NCBI RefSeq assembly: GCF_010646885.2 | Contig: NZ_CP050700.1 | Location: 4,800,501 to 4,864,500 of the forward strand | Direction: 5' to 3' | DNA length: 64,000 nucleotides | Source of the DNA: Desulfopila sp. IMCC35008 | GTDB lineage: Bacteria; Desulfobacterota; Desulfobulbia; Desulfobulbales; Desulfocapsaceae | Shown: positions 52,357-61,744 of the stretch, piece after piece | How the letters are laid out: each line of letters opens with the position of its first letter | Position numbering within the stretch: the first letter of the stretch is position 1 | Program-made: the position numbers and the translations under genes | Notes under the pieces: model-generated | The model's database searches: none | Told to the model about the DNA's origin: nothing | Seen by the model: only the letters and a program-made list of their open reading frames with translations

Positions 52357-55088
52357 AAAGAAGAACCCGACATATTTCCTCGCTGGAACCTGAGCATGTG
52401 TACTCTCATCTACACAGTCGACCGTCCGGGCTTACTATGGCTGAAGTTGCCGAACGGCTTGCCCATGTCGGACCAAACCGTATCGATTCACCTGACAGGT
52501 GGAAGACTCTTACCAGTCTCGGCAGGCAATTCACTCACTTTTTCACGATCCTGTTGATTGTTTCAGGGCTCATCTGCTTTATTGCCCATCGGGTCAATCC
52601 GGATGAGGGCATGCATGTCCTTGGCTGGGCCCTGTTGGCTGTGGCCTTTCTTAACGGTCTGTTCAGTTTTATCCAGGAATATAAGGCGGAAAGGGCTATG
52701 GAAGCCCTGAAGCATTTTCTACCGCAAATGGTCGAGATCCGTCGGGATGGTCAGGTCAGGAAAGAAAACGCAGAAAAGATTGTGCCGGGCGACCTCCTTT
52801 TACTTGCGGAAGGGGATAAGATATCAGCAGATGTACGTATGGTTGTGGCTAACGGCCTACTGGTTGACAACTCCCCCCTCACTGGTGAGTCTCTCCCCTG
52901 TACCCTGATGGCAGAACCGACGACTTCTGACAGGGATAACAACGATAACATCGCCTATGCCGGTTGCACAGTTGTCCGCGGAACAGGCCTCGGGGTCGTC
53001 TTTGCGACGGGTATCCGGACTGAGTTCGGAAAGGTAGCCCATCTTTCGCAAACTATCAGGCGCGCCAGATCCCCCCTGGAGAGGGAAACGGCTCATATGG
53101 TGAGGATCCTGACCATTATCGCCTGCAGCATGGGCGCGAGTCTGTTTTTCTACGGGGTGTTCTCCGGTAAACCACTCTGGGTAAATCTTGTTTTCATGAT
53201 GGGTATCATCGTCGCCAACGTCCCGGAAGGCTTGCTGCCCACCTTTACCCTTTCCCTGGCCGTAGGCAGTCTGCGGATGGCCAGGAAAAACGTTCTGGTC
53301 AAGAACCTTAATGCTGTCGAGTCGCTTGGAGCTGTACATTTCATTTGTACCGACAAGACCGGGACCCTGACATTAAACCGGCTCTCGATCACTCAAATGC
53401 TCAGCCCATTCAACGGGTCCACCCTGAGCGAAAAAAAGCGACTCCAGCTCCTGCGGTTGGCTCTTGCCGCTTCGGAAGTAAGGCAAACAAAATCGGGTCT
53501 TTTGGGCGACGCACTGGATGTGGCCGTGGCCGGAAAATGTCTCGACTCCGGATTGGCACTCGAACAAATCCAGAAAAAAATCCGCCATACCTTCCCTTTT
53601 GACGCTCATAAGAGACGTTCAGGTGGGATTCTGGAGTTGGATGGAAAGCAGGTCTTTGCCGTCAAAGGCGCGTTTGAGGCAATCAGCCCTCTGCTGTCAC
53701 CGCAAATGACACAACCGACCGCTGTTGCCGACTCTGTATCTACTTTCAATAAAGCTGAAGCCATCGTCCAGGATTTAGCATCCCGGGGACTGAGGGTGAT
53801 TGCCGTCGCCTGGCGTCCACTGGCCGATGACGAGCCTGGTGATCTCACCAAACCGGAAACCTTAGATCAGGACCGACTGGAGCACGACCTCATCCTTGCT
53901 GGTTTTATCGGTATTGAGGACCCTATTCGACCGGAAGTCCCAGAAGCTATCACCAGATGTCGCAAGGCAGGAATCGATGTTGTCCTTATTACCGGCGACC
54001 ACCCAGCAACCGCCATGGCTATCGCCCGCAAAATCAATATCCTTTTCCCGGACACCACCAGCGAACTCTGCCTTACCGGGGATTCCCTGGAGCGATTATC
54101 CATCGGCCAGTTGATAGAAAAACTTGAGCAGGGTCTGCGGATCTTTGCCAGGACGTCACCCGAGCAGAAAATGAAGATCATAACCGCTCTGCAGAAAATG
54201 GAAAAGGTGGTGGCGATGACCGGTGACGGTGTCAACGACGCCCCTGCACTGAAAGCGGCTGATGTCGGCATTGCCATGGGCAGGCAGGGCACTGATGTTG
54301 CCAGGGAGTCTGCCCAGATTATCCTTCTTGACGATAATTTTGCCTCGATTGTAGCAGGTATCGAAGAGGGGAGGACGATCTTTGCCAATATCAGGAAATT
54401 CACCAACTATGTTTTGGTCAGCAACGGTCCGGAAATTCTGCCCTACCTGCTTTATATCCTGCTACCAGTCCCCCTGGCCCTTAATATCATTCAGATTCTC
54501 TCCATTGACTTGGGCACCGACATCATTCCCTCTATGGGTCTTGGCCAGGAACCTCCGGCCCCGGAAATCATGGACCAGCCACCGAGAGACTTGTCCCAGG
54601 GGCTGTTGACACGGGGACTGATCGTTCACAGCTATCTTTTTCTCGGACTTCTGGAAGGGGCCTGGTCGCTCTTTCTCTTCTTCTATGTTCTCATCGACGG
54701 GGGATGGCAGTATGGCATGGCTCTGCCGACAGATTCCGAACTGTATCGTTCTGCAACAGGAATAACGCTTGCGACTATACTGCTGATGCAGATCGGCAAT
54801 CTGGTCGGTCGGCGATTCACCAGGAAATCGGGCCTGGATCGAGGTCTTTTGACCAACAAGCTCATCCTGCTTGGCATTTCTGTCCAGATAATTTTTTCCT
54901 GGGCCACATTGTATTTCCCGCCTGTCCAGAAAGTTCTGCATACCGGCCCTGTAAGCTTCAGGTTTTATGCCCTGGCCTGGGTGGGAATACCCCTGATATT
55001 CAGTATTGATTACCTGCGGAAGTACCTTGCTTATGAAAGGGGGGAAAAAAATCACGGGCGCAAAGAGAACCGGGTTGAGCCTCAATGA
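52353..55088 (+). CDS. P2C-like (Na+/K+-ATPase-type) cation pump
   Basis: A 911-residue P-type ATPase. Actuator loop SPLTGESLPC, phosphorylation site D334 in ICTDKTGTLTLN, and hinge MTGDGVNDAPALKAADVGIA are intact. Helix 4 reads VANVPEGLLPTFTLSLAVG and the later helices SNGPEILPYLLYILLP and IQILSIDLGTDIIPSMGLG, close to animal Na+/K+-ATPase (VANVPEGLLATV, IDLGTDMVPA) and unlike the Ca2+ pumps (IPEGLPAVV). A cation N-terminal domain is present (LTMAEVAERLAHVGPNRI). Substrate is Na+, K+ or H+ by family (inference). It is translationally coupled to the USP gene. Confidence 0.9.
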   Translation: MKRRTRHISSLEPEHVYSHLHSRPSGLTMAEVAERLAHVGPNRIDSPDRWKTLTSLGRQFTHFFTILLIVSGLICFIAHRVNPDEGMHVLGWALLAVAFLNGLFSFIQEYKAERAMEALKHFLPQMVEIRRDGQVRKENAEKIVPGDLLLLAEGDKISADVRMVVANGLLVDNSPLTGESLPCTLMAEPTTSDRDNNDNIAYAGCTVVRGTGLGVVFATGIRTEFGKVAHLSQTIRRARSPLERETAHMVRILTIIACSMGASLFFYGVFSGKPLWVNLVFMMGIIVANVPEGLLPTFTLSLAVGSLRMARKNVLVKNLNAVESLGAVHFICTDKTGTLTLNRLSITQMLSPFNGSTLSEKKRLQLLRLALAASEVRQTKSGLLGDALDVAVAGKCLDSGLALEQIQKKIRHTFPFDAHKRRSGGILELDGKQVFAVKGAFEAISPLLSPQMTQPTAVADSVSTFNKAEAIVQDLASRGLRVIAVAWRPLADDEPGDLTKPETLDQDRLEHDLILAGFIGIEDPIRPEVPEAITRCRKAGIDVVLITGDHPATAMAIARKINILFPDTTSELCLTGDSLERLSIGQLIEKLEQGLRIFARTSPEQKMKIITALQKMEKVVAMTGDGVNDAPALKAADVGIAMGRQGTDVARESAQIILLDDNFASIVAGIEEGRTIFANIRKFTNYVLVSNGPEILPYLLYILLPVPLALNIIQILSIDLGTDIIPSMGLGQEPPAPEIMDQPPRDLSQGLLTRGLIVHSYLFLGLLEGAWSLFLFFYVLIDGGWQYGMALPTDSELYRSATGITLATILLMQIGNLVGRRFTRKSGLDRGLLTNKLILLGISVQIIFSWATLYFPPVQKVLHTGPVSFRFYALAWVGIPLIFSIDYLRKYLAYERGEKNHGRKENRVEPQ

Positions 55089-55216
55089 CCTGATAAAAAC
55101 GACCCTGCCCCCCTATAACTCTACATATTCCTCAGCCCAGGGGACTGGCTACAAAGGGTCGTCTCTGTGCGTAAACTTCCCTTTCCGGGTCTTCGAATGG
55201 AAACGGACTATCAATC

Positions 55217-55567
55217 TCAAACATACAAATACTGTTCATCCAGCGGGGCAGGAAAACCTTGTTCAGCCGCGGCCTTGTATTTACTGGAAACATATTGATC
55301 ATATTCCGCGGGTTTCGACTGGAGGATACCGAGGGTTGCTTCAATTTCCAACCGTTTGGCACTCGTTTTCCAGTTGTTCCAGTCTTCCAGGCTTTCCCAT
55401 TTGCTTATTACAGTGACTTTGTGAGTATTTTCAGCACAGAGCAGGGTTTCTCCGGAGATGTAGCCTTTTTGCTTCATGGCCTCACCACGTAATTTTTTAA
55501 AATGTGAAAAAAATTCTTTTTCCAGTCCTTCGTGAATTTCTCTTTTGATGATAATTGTGACCAGCAT
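55217..55567 (-). CDS. Antibiotic-biosynthesis-monooxygenase-fold (ABM) protein
   Basis: A 116-residue dimeric ferredoxin-like-fold protein. The pattern TIIIKREIHEGLEKEFFSHF, GYISGETLLC and VTVISKWESLEDWNNWKTSA is that of ABM/YgiN-like domains, which include monooxygenases and haem-degrading enzymes; the active function is unknown. ATG 55567 has a perfect AAGGAGGT. It stands alone on the minus strand between the P-type ATPase and the desaturase. Confidence 0.85.
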   Translation of the reverse strand: MLVTIIIKREIHEGLEKEFFSHFKKLRGEAMKQKGYISGETLLCAENTHKVTVISKWESLEDWNNWKTSAKRLEIEATLGILQSKPAEYDQYVSSKYKAAAEQGFPAPLDEQYLYV

Positions 55568-55717
55568 AAGTGACCTCCTTACCGAGTCTGTTCTCAGATG
55601 GATGTTTACAAGCCAATCGACTATCCAAATTCCCGTGAAATAACTACCAACAGAAAATCGTTTGCAACCTTTCAGCATGCCGCAACTGACCGACTGGCAG
55701 GTATGTACGCAGAGCTC

Positions 55718-56731
55718 TTACGACTCTGCTTCTGACTTTTCCATGATTGCCCGCGCCTCACGAAAACTCACGAGAAGACGACTGTCCTCATCCCATATGC
55801 TCAGGCAAATATTTCGCAGGCCGCTGAGGTAGGGGACAGAATCTATTTCCTGCATCTCAGGAATCTCATCAAAACATTCCTTAAGCCTGTAGTTAGGAAT
55901 GCGCGGTGCAAGGTGATGAATGTGATGATAACCGATATTGCCACTGAGCCAGCGTAGAAAAGCCGGCATCATATATAATGAAGAACCCTCCATCGCCGCC
56001 TGATAACGGTTCCACTCACCGTTGTGTGCCCAATACACTCGACGGAACTGGTGCTGCACATAAAAAAGCCAGACACCGAGCATACTCGCTCCCAGCATCA
56101 TGGGTAAAAAAATCAGCAGTACCGCCTTCCAGCCTATCCACCAGGAAAGGAAGCCCAACAGGAGCACGAGCATACTATCTGTAAAGAGAACACTTTGCAG
56201 CTCTCTTTTGCGAAAACCTTTTGAGGGAAACCGGTTGAGGACAAGGAACAGAAACGGCGCAGAAACGAAAAATATGAAGAATGGGTTTCTGTACACCCTG
56301 TAGCGCAGCTTTGTCCACCTGCCCGCCTTGCGATATTCATCCAGGGTCATGAGCCAGACATCCCCGATACCGCGTTTCTCCAGGTTGGCCATGAAACGAT
56401 GATGAATACCATGGGTCCGCTGCCAGTCGTAATACGCTGTGAACGTCAGAACGCCGAGGATATGCCCCAGCAGGGAACAGGCCCTGCTGGAGGTGAAGTA
56501 GGACATATGGCAGCAGTCATGCAAGATGATGAAGATCTGGACAACAATCGGGGAGACCAACAGGGACAATATCAGGATAAACCCAAAAGGTACCTTGAGG
56601 TGAAGAAGCACGACCAAAAATGTGACAGAAGTGAGATAAATACCCAACGCTGTTGCTGTCTGGAAAAGTGATCTCCAGGTATCGGGTCGGGTGTAGCGGT
56701 TCAGTGCTTTATGCAATTCAACTTGATCCAT
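55718..56731 (-). CDS. Membrane fatty acid desaturase
   Basis: A 337-residue integral membrane desaturase. Three histidine boxes hold the di-iron site: HDCCH near residue 82, RTHGIHHRF near 119, and GYHHIHHLAP near 265. Four or more helices lie between them. It resembles acyl-lipid omega-type desaturases. It needs O2, so it is notable in an anaerobe; it may work during oxygen exposure together with CFA synthase to adjust membranes. ATG 56731 is behind CTGGAG. Confidence 0.9.
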   Translation of the reverse strand: MDQVELHKALNRYTRPDTWRSLFQTATALGIYLTSVTFLVVLLHLKVPFGFILILSLLVSPIVVQIFIILHDCCHMSYFTSSRACSLLGHILGVLTFTAYYDWQRTHGIHHRFMANLEKRGIGDVWLMTLDEYRKAGRWTKLRYRVYRNPFFIFFVSAPFLFLVLNRFPSKGFRKRELQSVLFTDSMLVLLLGFLSWWIGWKAVLLIFLPMMLGASMLGVWLFYVQHQFRRVYWAHNGEWNRYQAAMEGSSLYMMPAFLRWLSGNIGYHHIHHLAPRIPNYRLKECFDEIPEMQEIDSVPYLSGLRNICLSIWDEDSRLLVSFREARAIMEKSEAES

Positions 56732-56844
56732 CGAACAACTCCAGCATGTCTGGTGGCACAAGATTAGTTGATAAAGAACGTATGTATAATTATATCAGTT
56801 CCGGCATCTATTTGAAGTGAAATTGTTTCGCTTTTATCTGTCCC

Positions 56845-57462
56845 TCAGTAACCTGTCCGGGACATGGTAGTGTTAGATTTTTTCACCTGCTTCAGGAACC
56901 GATCAAGTTTTTCTACAAGATTTTCAAGTGAACCGTTGGTATCAAGCTCCAAAAGTTGATGAGGAGATATTTCATCAGGTGCCTCAAAATTCTCTCTCTG
57001 CTTACAAAAAATCTCTAACGTTCCATCTGAAACTGCTGTACTGTCTTGCATTCGCCGCCGCAACCGTGTCCTGGTGACCTCTTCATTACAGAAACAGAGA
57101 ACAAAATACATCGCAACACGACCTGAAAATTGCTCCATGAGCAGTACTCGTTGCTGTCTTTGCTGATACGAGCCATCCAGAACCACACAGGCTGGTTCAG
57201 CTCCGCTAAAAGAGGCTTCAGCATATCTACGCAGGGCGTCATAGGTCTTTAGACTATATTGTCCACTATAGATTCCCTGTCCGAATCCCTGCGGGCCTTG
57301 ATCCCTGCCATCTTTTGCTGCAAGCTCTTTGCGAACGACATCCGTATTGAAATAGAGGCATCCAGATCGTCGCGCCCACTCCTTGGCAAGATAACTTTTT
57401 CCGGAACCGGTCAGCCCGAAAAATATAACCAGCACACCCCTATGATGCTGTCGACTTTCCAT
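56845..57462 (-). CDS. P-loop kinase, ATP-binding half of APH/ATP-binding pair
   Basis: A 205-residue P-loop protein: Walker A FFGLTGSGKSYLAK at about 14-27, then YFNTDVVRKELAA, VLDGSYQQRQQRVLL and YFVLCFCNEEVTRTRL, the pattern of the AAA_33/zeta-toxin-like kinases. Its ATG overlaps the stop of the aminoglycoside-phosphotransferase-like gene upstream. In many bacteria these two form a single protein (as in mycobacterial Rv2004c); here they are separate. The substrate is unknown. Confidence 0.85.
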   Translation of the reverse strand: MESRQHHRGVLVIFFGLTGSGKSYLAKEWARRSGCLYFNTDVVRKELAAKDGRDQGPQGFGQGIYSGQYSLKTYDALRRYAEASFSGAEPACVVLDGSYQQRQQRVLLMEQFSGRVAMYFVLCFCNEEVTRTRLRRRMQDSTAVSDGTLEIFCKQRENFEAPDEISPHQLLELDTNGSLENLVEKLDRFLKQVKKSNTTMSRTGY

Positions 57463-58475
57463 CAGGCCATACCGTATTTTTCTGCCAGATGAAAATAGCG
57501 GTCGGCTGCTATAAGGGCAGCATCAGCCGAAGTGGCGTCAATACCGGGACCAACAGCGGTGAGAAGATTTATTTTTCCTCGCACATAGGCTCGGTAACAT
57601 TTATAAAAATTAAGCATTCCCGTCAGCCCCTTATCACCGGAACATTCAATAAAGTAGTTTACGAAATAGTCACTCATCCCATAGAGTTCGTTAAAATCAA
57701 GATCCATTGCCAGAAAGGCAATATCGGCAGCAATATCAGTACAACGCAAACTCTTATTGAATTCAAGACAATCAAATATGCTCACACTGGAGGTCAGGCA
57801 GATATTACCCGAATGGAGATCACCATGACACTCCCGTATGCGGCCTGCAGTCATCCGCTCGTTAAACAACTGTACCTCATTGAAAAATGAAGTGACATAG
57901 TTACGGATAACTGTGAACCTGGCGCGACTGAGGGCAGGGCTGCCTACATAACCTTGCGTCTCACGAAAACTGTCAAACAGTGTTTTTCGAACAGCCTCCG
58001 GCCTGCCATAATAAAGTACTCCCCTGCCACCTGCCGCCTGCTCATAAAAAGGCACCAGTATATGTACAATTTGCCGCAGTTCATTTTCATGCAGATCATT
58101 GGCAGCAATGACCCTGCACATCATTCGTTCCTCCGGCAATCGCACCATCTTCACACCATATTCGACAGGTTCTCCCCGCCCATCAAGTCTATACCTGTCA
58201 CCCTCTGATGTGACCGTAACAACGCCAAGATATATTTCAGGGCAGAGTCTACGGTTAAGACGTACCTCCTCTTCACAGAAATGTTTTCGTTGTTGCAGCT
58301 GTGTAAAATTGAGAAAACCAAAATTAACAGGCTTCTTAAACTTGTAGACACGTTCGCCAACAAGTAGAATATATGAGATGTGAGTCTGGATTAATTCCAC
58401 ATCTCCTGTCTCTGGAAAAAAGGTATTGTTTTCAAGCAATGCCTGTATGTAATCAGGGAGTGATGTACTCTTCAT
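57462..58475 (-). CDS. Aminoglycoside-phosphotransferase-fold protein, first half of pair
   Basis: A 337-residue protein with the APH/choline-kinase fold: YKFKKPVNFGFLNFTQLQQR near residue 42 is the ATP-binding lobe, ECHGDLHSGNICLTSS carries the catalytic Asp/Asn, and SIFDCLEFNKSLRCTDIAAD the metal-binding Asp. It is the N-terminal part of the well-known APH/ATP-binding fusion. Kinase activity on a small molecule is likely; aminoglycoside resistance is not implied. ATG 58475 was chosen behind AGGAT; the open frame extends upstream. Its stop shares bases with the next gene's ATG. Confidence 0.85.
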   Translation of the reverse strand: MKSTSLPDYIQALLENNTFFPETGDVELIQTHISYILLVGERVYKFKKPVNFGFLNFTQLQQRKHFCEEEVRLNRRLCPEIYLGVVTVTSEGDRYRLDGRGEPVEYGVKMVRLPEERMMCRVIAANDLHENELRQIVHILVPFYEQAAGGRGVLYYGRPEAVRKTLFDSFRETQGYVGSPALSRARFTVIRNYVTSFFNEVQLFNERMTAGRIRECHGDLHSGNICLTSSVSIFDCLEFNKSLRCTDIAADIAFLAMDLDFNELYGMSDYFVNYFIECSGDKGLTGMLNFYKCYRAYVRGKINLLTAVGPGIDATSADAALIAADRYFHLAEKYGMA

Positions 58476-58793
58476 CTTTGCCATCCTGAGCAGATACTTC
58501 GGACTGATTGCAAAGGTTGAAATATATTTTAATGGTAGCAGATAAATCGTTTCCCGTAAATGGCGACTCACTTATTGTCTGTCAGGAAGGAGGCCGGTCC
58601 TGCAACCTTCCTTGGCTTCCAGGTGTTGTACGAACACCCACCCCTTCCAGTTTCTCTGATGAAAGTTGTGCAGATACTGGAAAAATGAGATGCATCAGGT
58701 ATAATTATCAGGATAGTTTTGCAAAAAAATTATCAGCCGTGTAGTGTGAATGTACACAAAAGCCCACAGGTCAACTCTACCCTGTACCCAATT
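58476..58793. other. Divergent intergenic region, APH gene / CheB-CheR gene
   Basis: About 318 bp between two divergent genes. No strong promoter, hairpin or small gene is seen. The right end may be coding if the CheB-CheR protein starts at TTG 58719, which has AGGATA upstream. Confidence 0.4.
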
Positions 58794-61703
58794 ATGTCAG
58801 ATGGAAACGAACCTTCCAAATCAGATATTGTAGAAAAATCAGTCCCCCATAACCGGCAGTTCCAGGTCCCGATTGTTGGCGTGGGAGCTTCAGCCGGAGG
58901 GCTGGAAGCTTTTCAAGAATTTGTCAGATCGGTGCCGGAAGACAGCGGTTTTGCTTTCATCCTGATTGTTCATCTAGACCCTTCCCATGCCAGTTTGCTT
59001 TCTGAGATTATTCAAAACAAAACCAAGATGAAAGTCACTCAGATTGCAGATAGCATGATAATCAAACCAAATCAGATTTTTGTTATTCCTCCCAAAAAAG
59101 ATCTGGGAATTATTAATGGTAAGCTCCAACTCCTGGAAAGGACAGGCCGACGAGGGGAACATCTTCCTATTGATAATTTTTTCCGTTCATTGGCCCTTGA
59201 TCAGAAAAGTAAGGCAACAGCCATTGTTCTTTCGGGAACCGGTACGGACGGTACACTTGGAATACAAGCCATAAAGGAACATGGCGGCATGGTCATGGTC
59301 CAGGATCCCTCCTCTGCAAAGTTTGACGGTATGCCGCAAAGCGCAATTAATACAGGTTTTGCCGATTATATTCTGCCGCCTGCCGAGATGCCACTCCAGC
59401 TGGTGCAATATTTTCATGACCAGGCGCATTGGCAGGGAAGTGTACCCGTAATTGTCAGTGATAAAATGATCAAAGCCTTGCAGAAAATCTGCCTGCTGCT
59501 TCGCACCTCTATGGGGCATGACTTTTCGCTGTATAAAAAAAACACCATCTTCCGACGCATTGAAAAAAGGATGCAGGCCCAGAGAATTAACGACATTGAT
59601 TTTTATGTCAGGTATTTACGCGATTCTGAGGCGGAGCAGAGAATCCTCTTCAAGGAATTGTTGATTGGGGTCACGGGTTTTTTTCGGGATGAAACCCCGT
59701 TTGAATTGCTGAAAGAAAAATATTTACCGGATTTGCTCAAGGATAAACCAGACGACTACCAGTTGAGGATATGGGTGCCAGGTTGCAGCACAGGTGAAGA
59801 AGTATACAGCATTGCCATCATTGTCTGGGAGTATATAGCAGCAATGGGCCGCCACTTCGATGTGCAGATCTTCGGCACTGATCTTGATGAGAAGGCTATT
59901 AGTTTTGCCAGAGCGGGAAGATATCCGGATACAATAGCTGCAGATATGAGCTCTGAACGCTTGAAATCCTTTTTCACCAAGGAACAAACCCACTACAGGA
60001 TAACTAAAAACATCCGTGAGATGGTCGTATTTGCTCAGCAAAATCTCATTAAGGATCCGCCTTTTACCAGGCTTGACATGATATGTTGTCGCAATCTGCT
60101 CATCTATTTCGATCAAAAACTTCAGAATAAACTCCTTCCTCTTTTCAATTACAGCCTTAAAAAAGAAGGGCTTCTGGTACTCGGTACCTCAGAGACCACT
60201 GGCAATGCTACCAAACTGTTTACCGTTCTCGATAAAAAATGGAAAATATATAAGTGCTGCGCTTCTGCAAAGCCCATCCACCCAAAATTAACTCTTAACA
60301 ACCATGATCAACCTGCAAAGTTCTTCCCACCCCAAGAGACTATCGACAAGGTAGAGGAGGCTGGTACGGTACAGCTTCTCAAGGCTATCCTTGCAGAGAG
60401 TAATATGCCTCCTTGTGCTGTTATCGATGACTCGGCCAACATCCTCTATATTCATGGTCGCCTGGGACGTTTTCTTGAACCAGCAGAAGGAGAAATCAGC
60501 TCGAATATCCTTAAAATGGCGCGACCGGGGCTACAGGCCGGCATTTCCCAGGCTATCCGTCAAGTCAGCATTGGGAGACAAGAAGTCAAACTTGAAAAGC
60601 TCAATATAAATGGGATCAACGGTCCCTTAGAGGTCAATCTGACTTTCAAGCCATTAGCGGACGTGTTGACCCGTCAACGTCATTTAATGCTGATTCTCTT
60701 TGATGAAGTCTCCACGGAAAACAAAAAGGCAACGAAGGTTGCACCGCGACGTAACAAGACGAACAAGAGTGATGAAGTAAAAAGGCTGGAAGACCTCCTG
60801 CAAACTACCGTCGAGGACATGGAGGCTGCAAACGAGGAACTCAAATCGACTAACGAAGAATTGCAGTCAACCAATGAGGAATTGCAAAGCACGAATGAAG
60901 AGCTTGAGACCTCACGAGAGGAATTGCAGTCGTTAAATGAGGAATCCGTAACGGTCAATGCGGAATTGCAAGGCAGAATAGATGAATTGATGGCGGCAAA
61001 TGATGATATCAAGAACCTGCTGGATGCCACGGATATTGCGTGTATCTTTCTCGATATCAACATGAAGGTCCGGCGATTCACACCTCAGGCAACCAGACTG
61101 TTTCCTCTCACCGATGGGGATATAGGTCGACCAATTGATCATTTTTCCACCACTTTGACCCAAATACAATTAGTTGAATGTGCTCAAAAGGTAATTACCG
61201 ATCTGAACCATTATGAGGCCGAAGTTCAGGACTGCAAAGGTAATGTCTATCGTATGCGGCTGCGTCCCTACCGAACGACAAACAACGTCATTGATGGTGT
61301 GGTGATCACCTTTGAGGATATTACCAAACTCAAAGAGTTGGTTGACGCCTTAACCATAAGCGAAAAATTATGGCGCGGCCTGGTAGAAAATGCCCCCATG
61401 GGAATTCTCATTTTGACGGAAGGGTTCATTTCCTATCTTAATCCCGGTGCACTGAGGATTTTCACAGCAATATCGGAGCATGAGATGCTCGGCAAGCCGA
61501 TTATCGATTGGGTTCTTCCCGATTTTCATGCCATCTGTATACAACAGATTGAGTTGCTGACCACTGCCAGAAAACCAGTGTCTGCAATTGAGCAGACCTG
61601 GCTTAAGGTGGGAGGAGGCCACGTCGAACTGGTAATCTCCGCAGCCCCTATTATCTATAATAAAAAAGATAGTGCCTTGGTCTTTATACGCGAAAAATTG
61701 TAG
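58794..61703 (+). CDS. CheB-CheR-PAS fusion protein
   Basis: A 969-residue cytoplasmic signalling protein. Residues about 25-210 are a CheB methylesterase (VGASAGGLEAFQEFV with the catalytic Ser, HLDPSHASLL with His, SGTGTDGTLG with Asp). Residues about 235-485 are a CheR methyltransferase (GVTGFFRDETPFELL, VPGCSTGEEVYSIAI for SAM, CCRNLLIYF). Then comes a coiled coil with repeated STNEELQ units and two PAS domains to the end. There is no receptor gene nearby. The ATG at 58794 was chosen; TTG 58719 with an AGGATA site is also possible. It lies 41 bp before a histidine kinase gene. Confidence 0.9.
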   Translation: MSDGNEPSKSDIVEKSVPHNRQFQVPIVGVGASAGGLEAFQEFVRSVPEDSGFAFILIVHLDPSHASLLSEIIQNKTKMKVTQIADSMIIKPNQIFVIPPKKDLGIINGKLQLLERTGRRGEHLPIDNFFRSLALDQKSKATAIVLSGTGTDGTLGIQAIKEHGGMVMVQDPSSAKFDGMPQSAINTGFADYILPPAEMPLQLVQYFHDQAHWQGSVPVIVSDKMIKALQKICLLLRTSMGHDFSLYKKNTIFRRIEKRMQAQRINDIDFYVRYLRDSEAEQRILFKELLIGVTGFFRDETPFELLKEKYLPDLLKDKPDDYQLRIWVPGCSTGEEVYSIAIIVWEYIAAMGRHFDVQIFGTDLDEKAISFARAGRYPDTIAADMSSERLKSFFTKEQTHYRITKNIREMVVFAQQNLIKDPPFTRLDMICCRNLLIYFDQKLQNKLLPLFNYSLKKEGLLVLGTSETTGNATKLFTVLDKKWKIYKCCASAKPIHPKLTLNNHDQPAKFFPPQETIDKVEEAGTVQLLKAILAESNMPPCAVIDDSANILYIHGRLGRFLEPAEGEISSNILKMARPGLQAGISQAIRQVSIGRQEVKLEKLNINGINGPLEVNLTFKPLADVLTRQRHLMLILFDEVSTENKKATKVAPRRNKTNKSDEVKRLEDLLQTTVEDMEAANEELKSTNEELQSTNEELQSTNEELETSREELQSLNEESVTVNAELQGRIDELMAANDDIKNLLDATDIACIFLDINMKVRRFTPQATRLFPLTDGDIGRPIDHFSTTLTQIQLVECAQKVITDLNHYEAEVQDCKGNVYRMRLRPYRTTNNVIDGVVITFEDITKLKELVDALTISEKLWRGLVENAPMGILILTEGFISYLNPGALRIFTAISEHEMLGKPIIDWVLPDFHAICIQQIELLTTARKPVSAIEQTWLKVGGGHVELVISAAPIIYNKKDSALVFIREKL

Positions 61704-61744
61704 AATATTTATAGGAGTTCAACACCTCAGTCAAGGAGGCTTGA

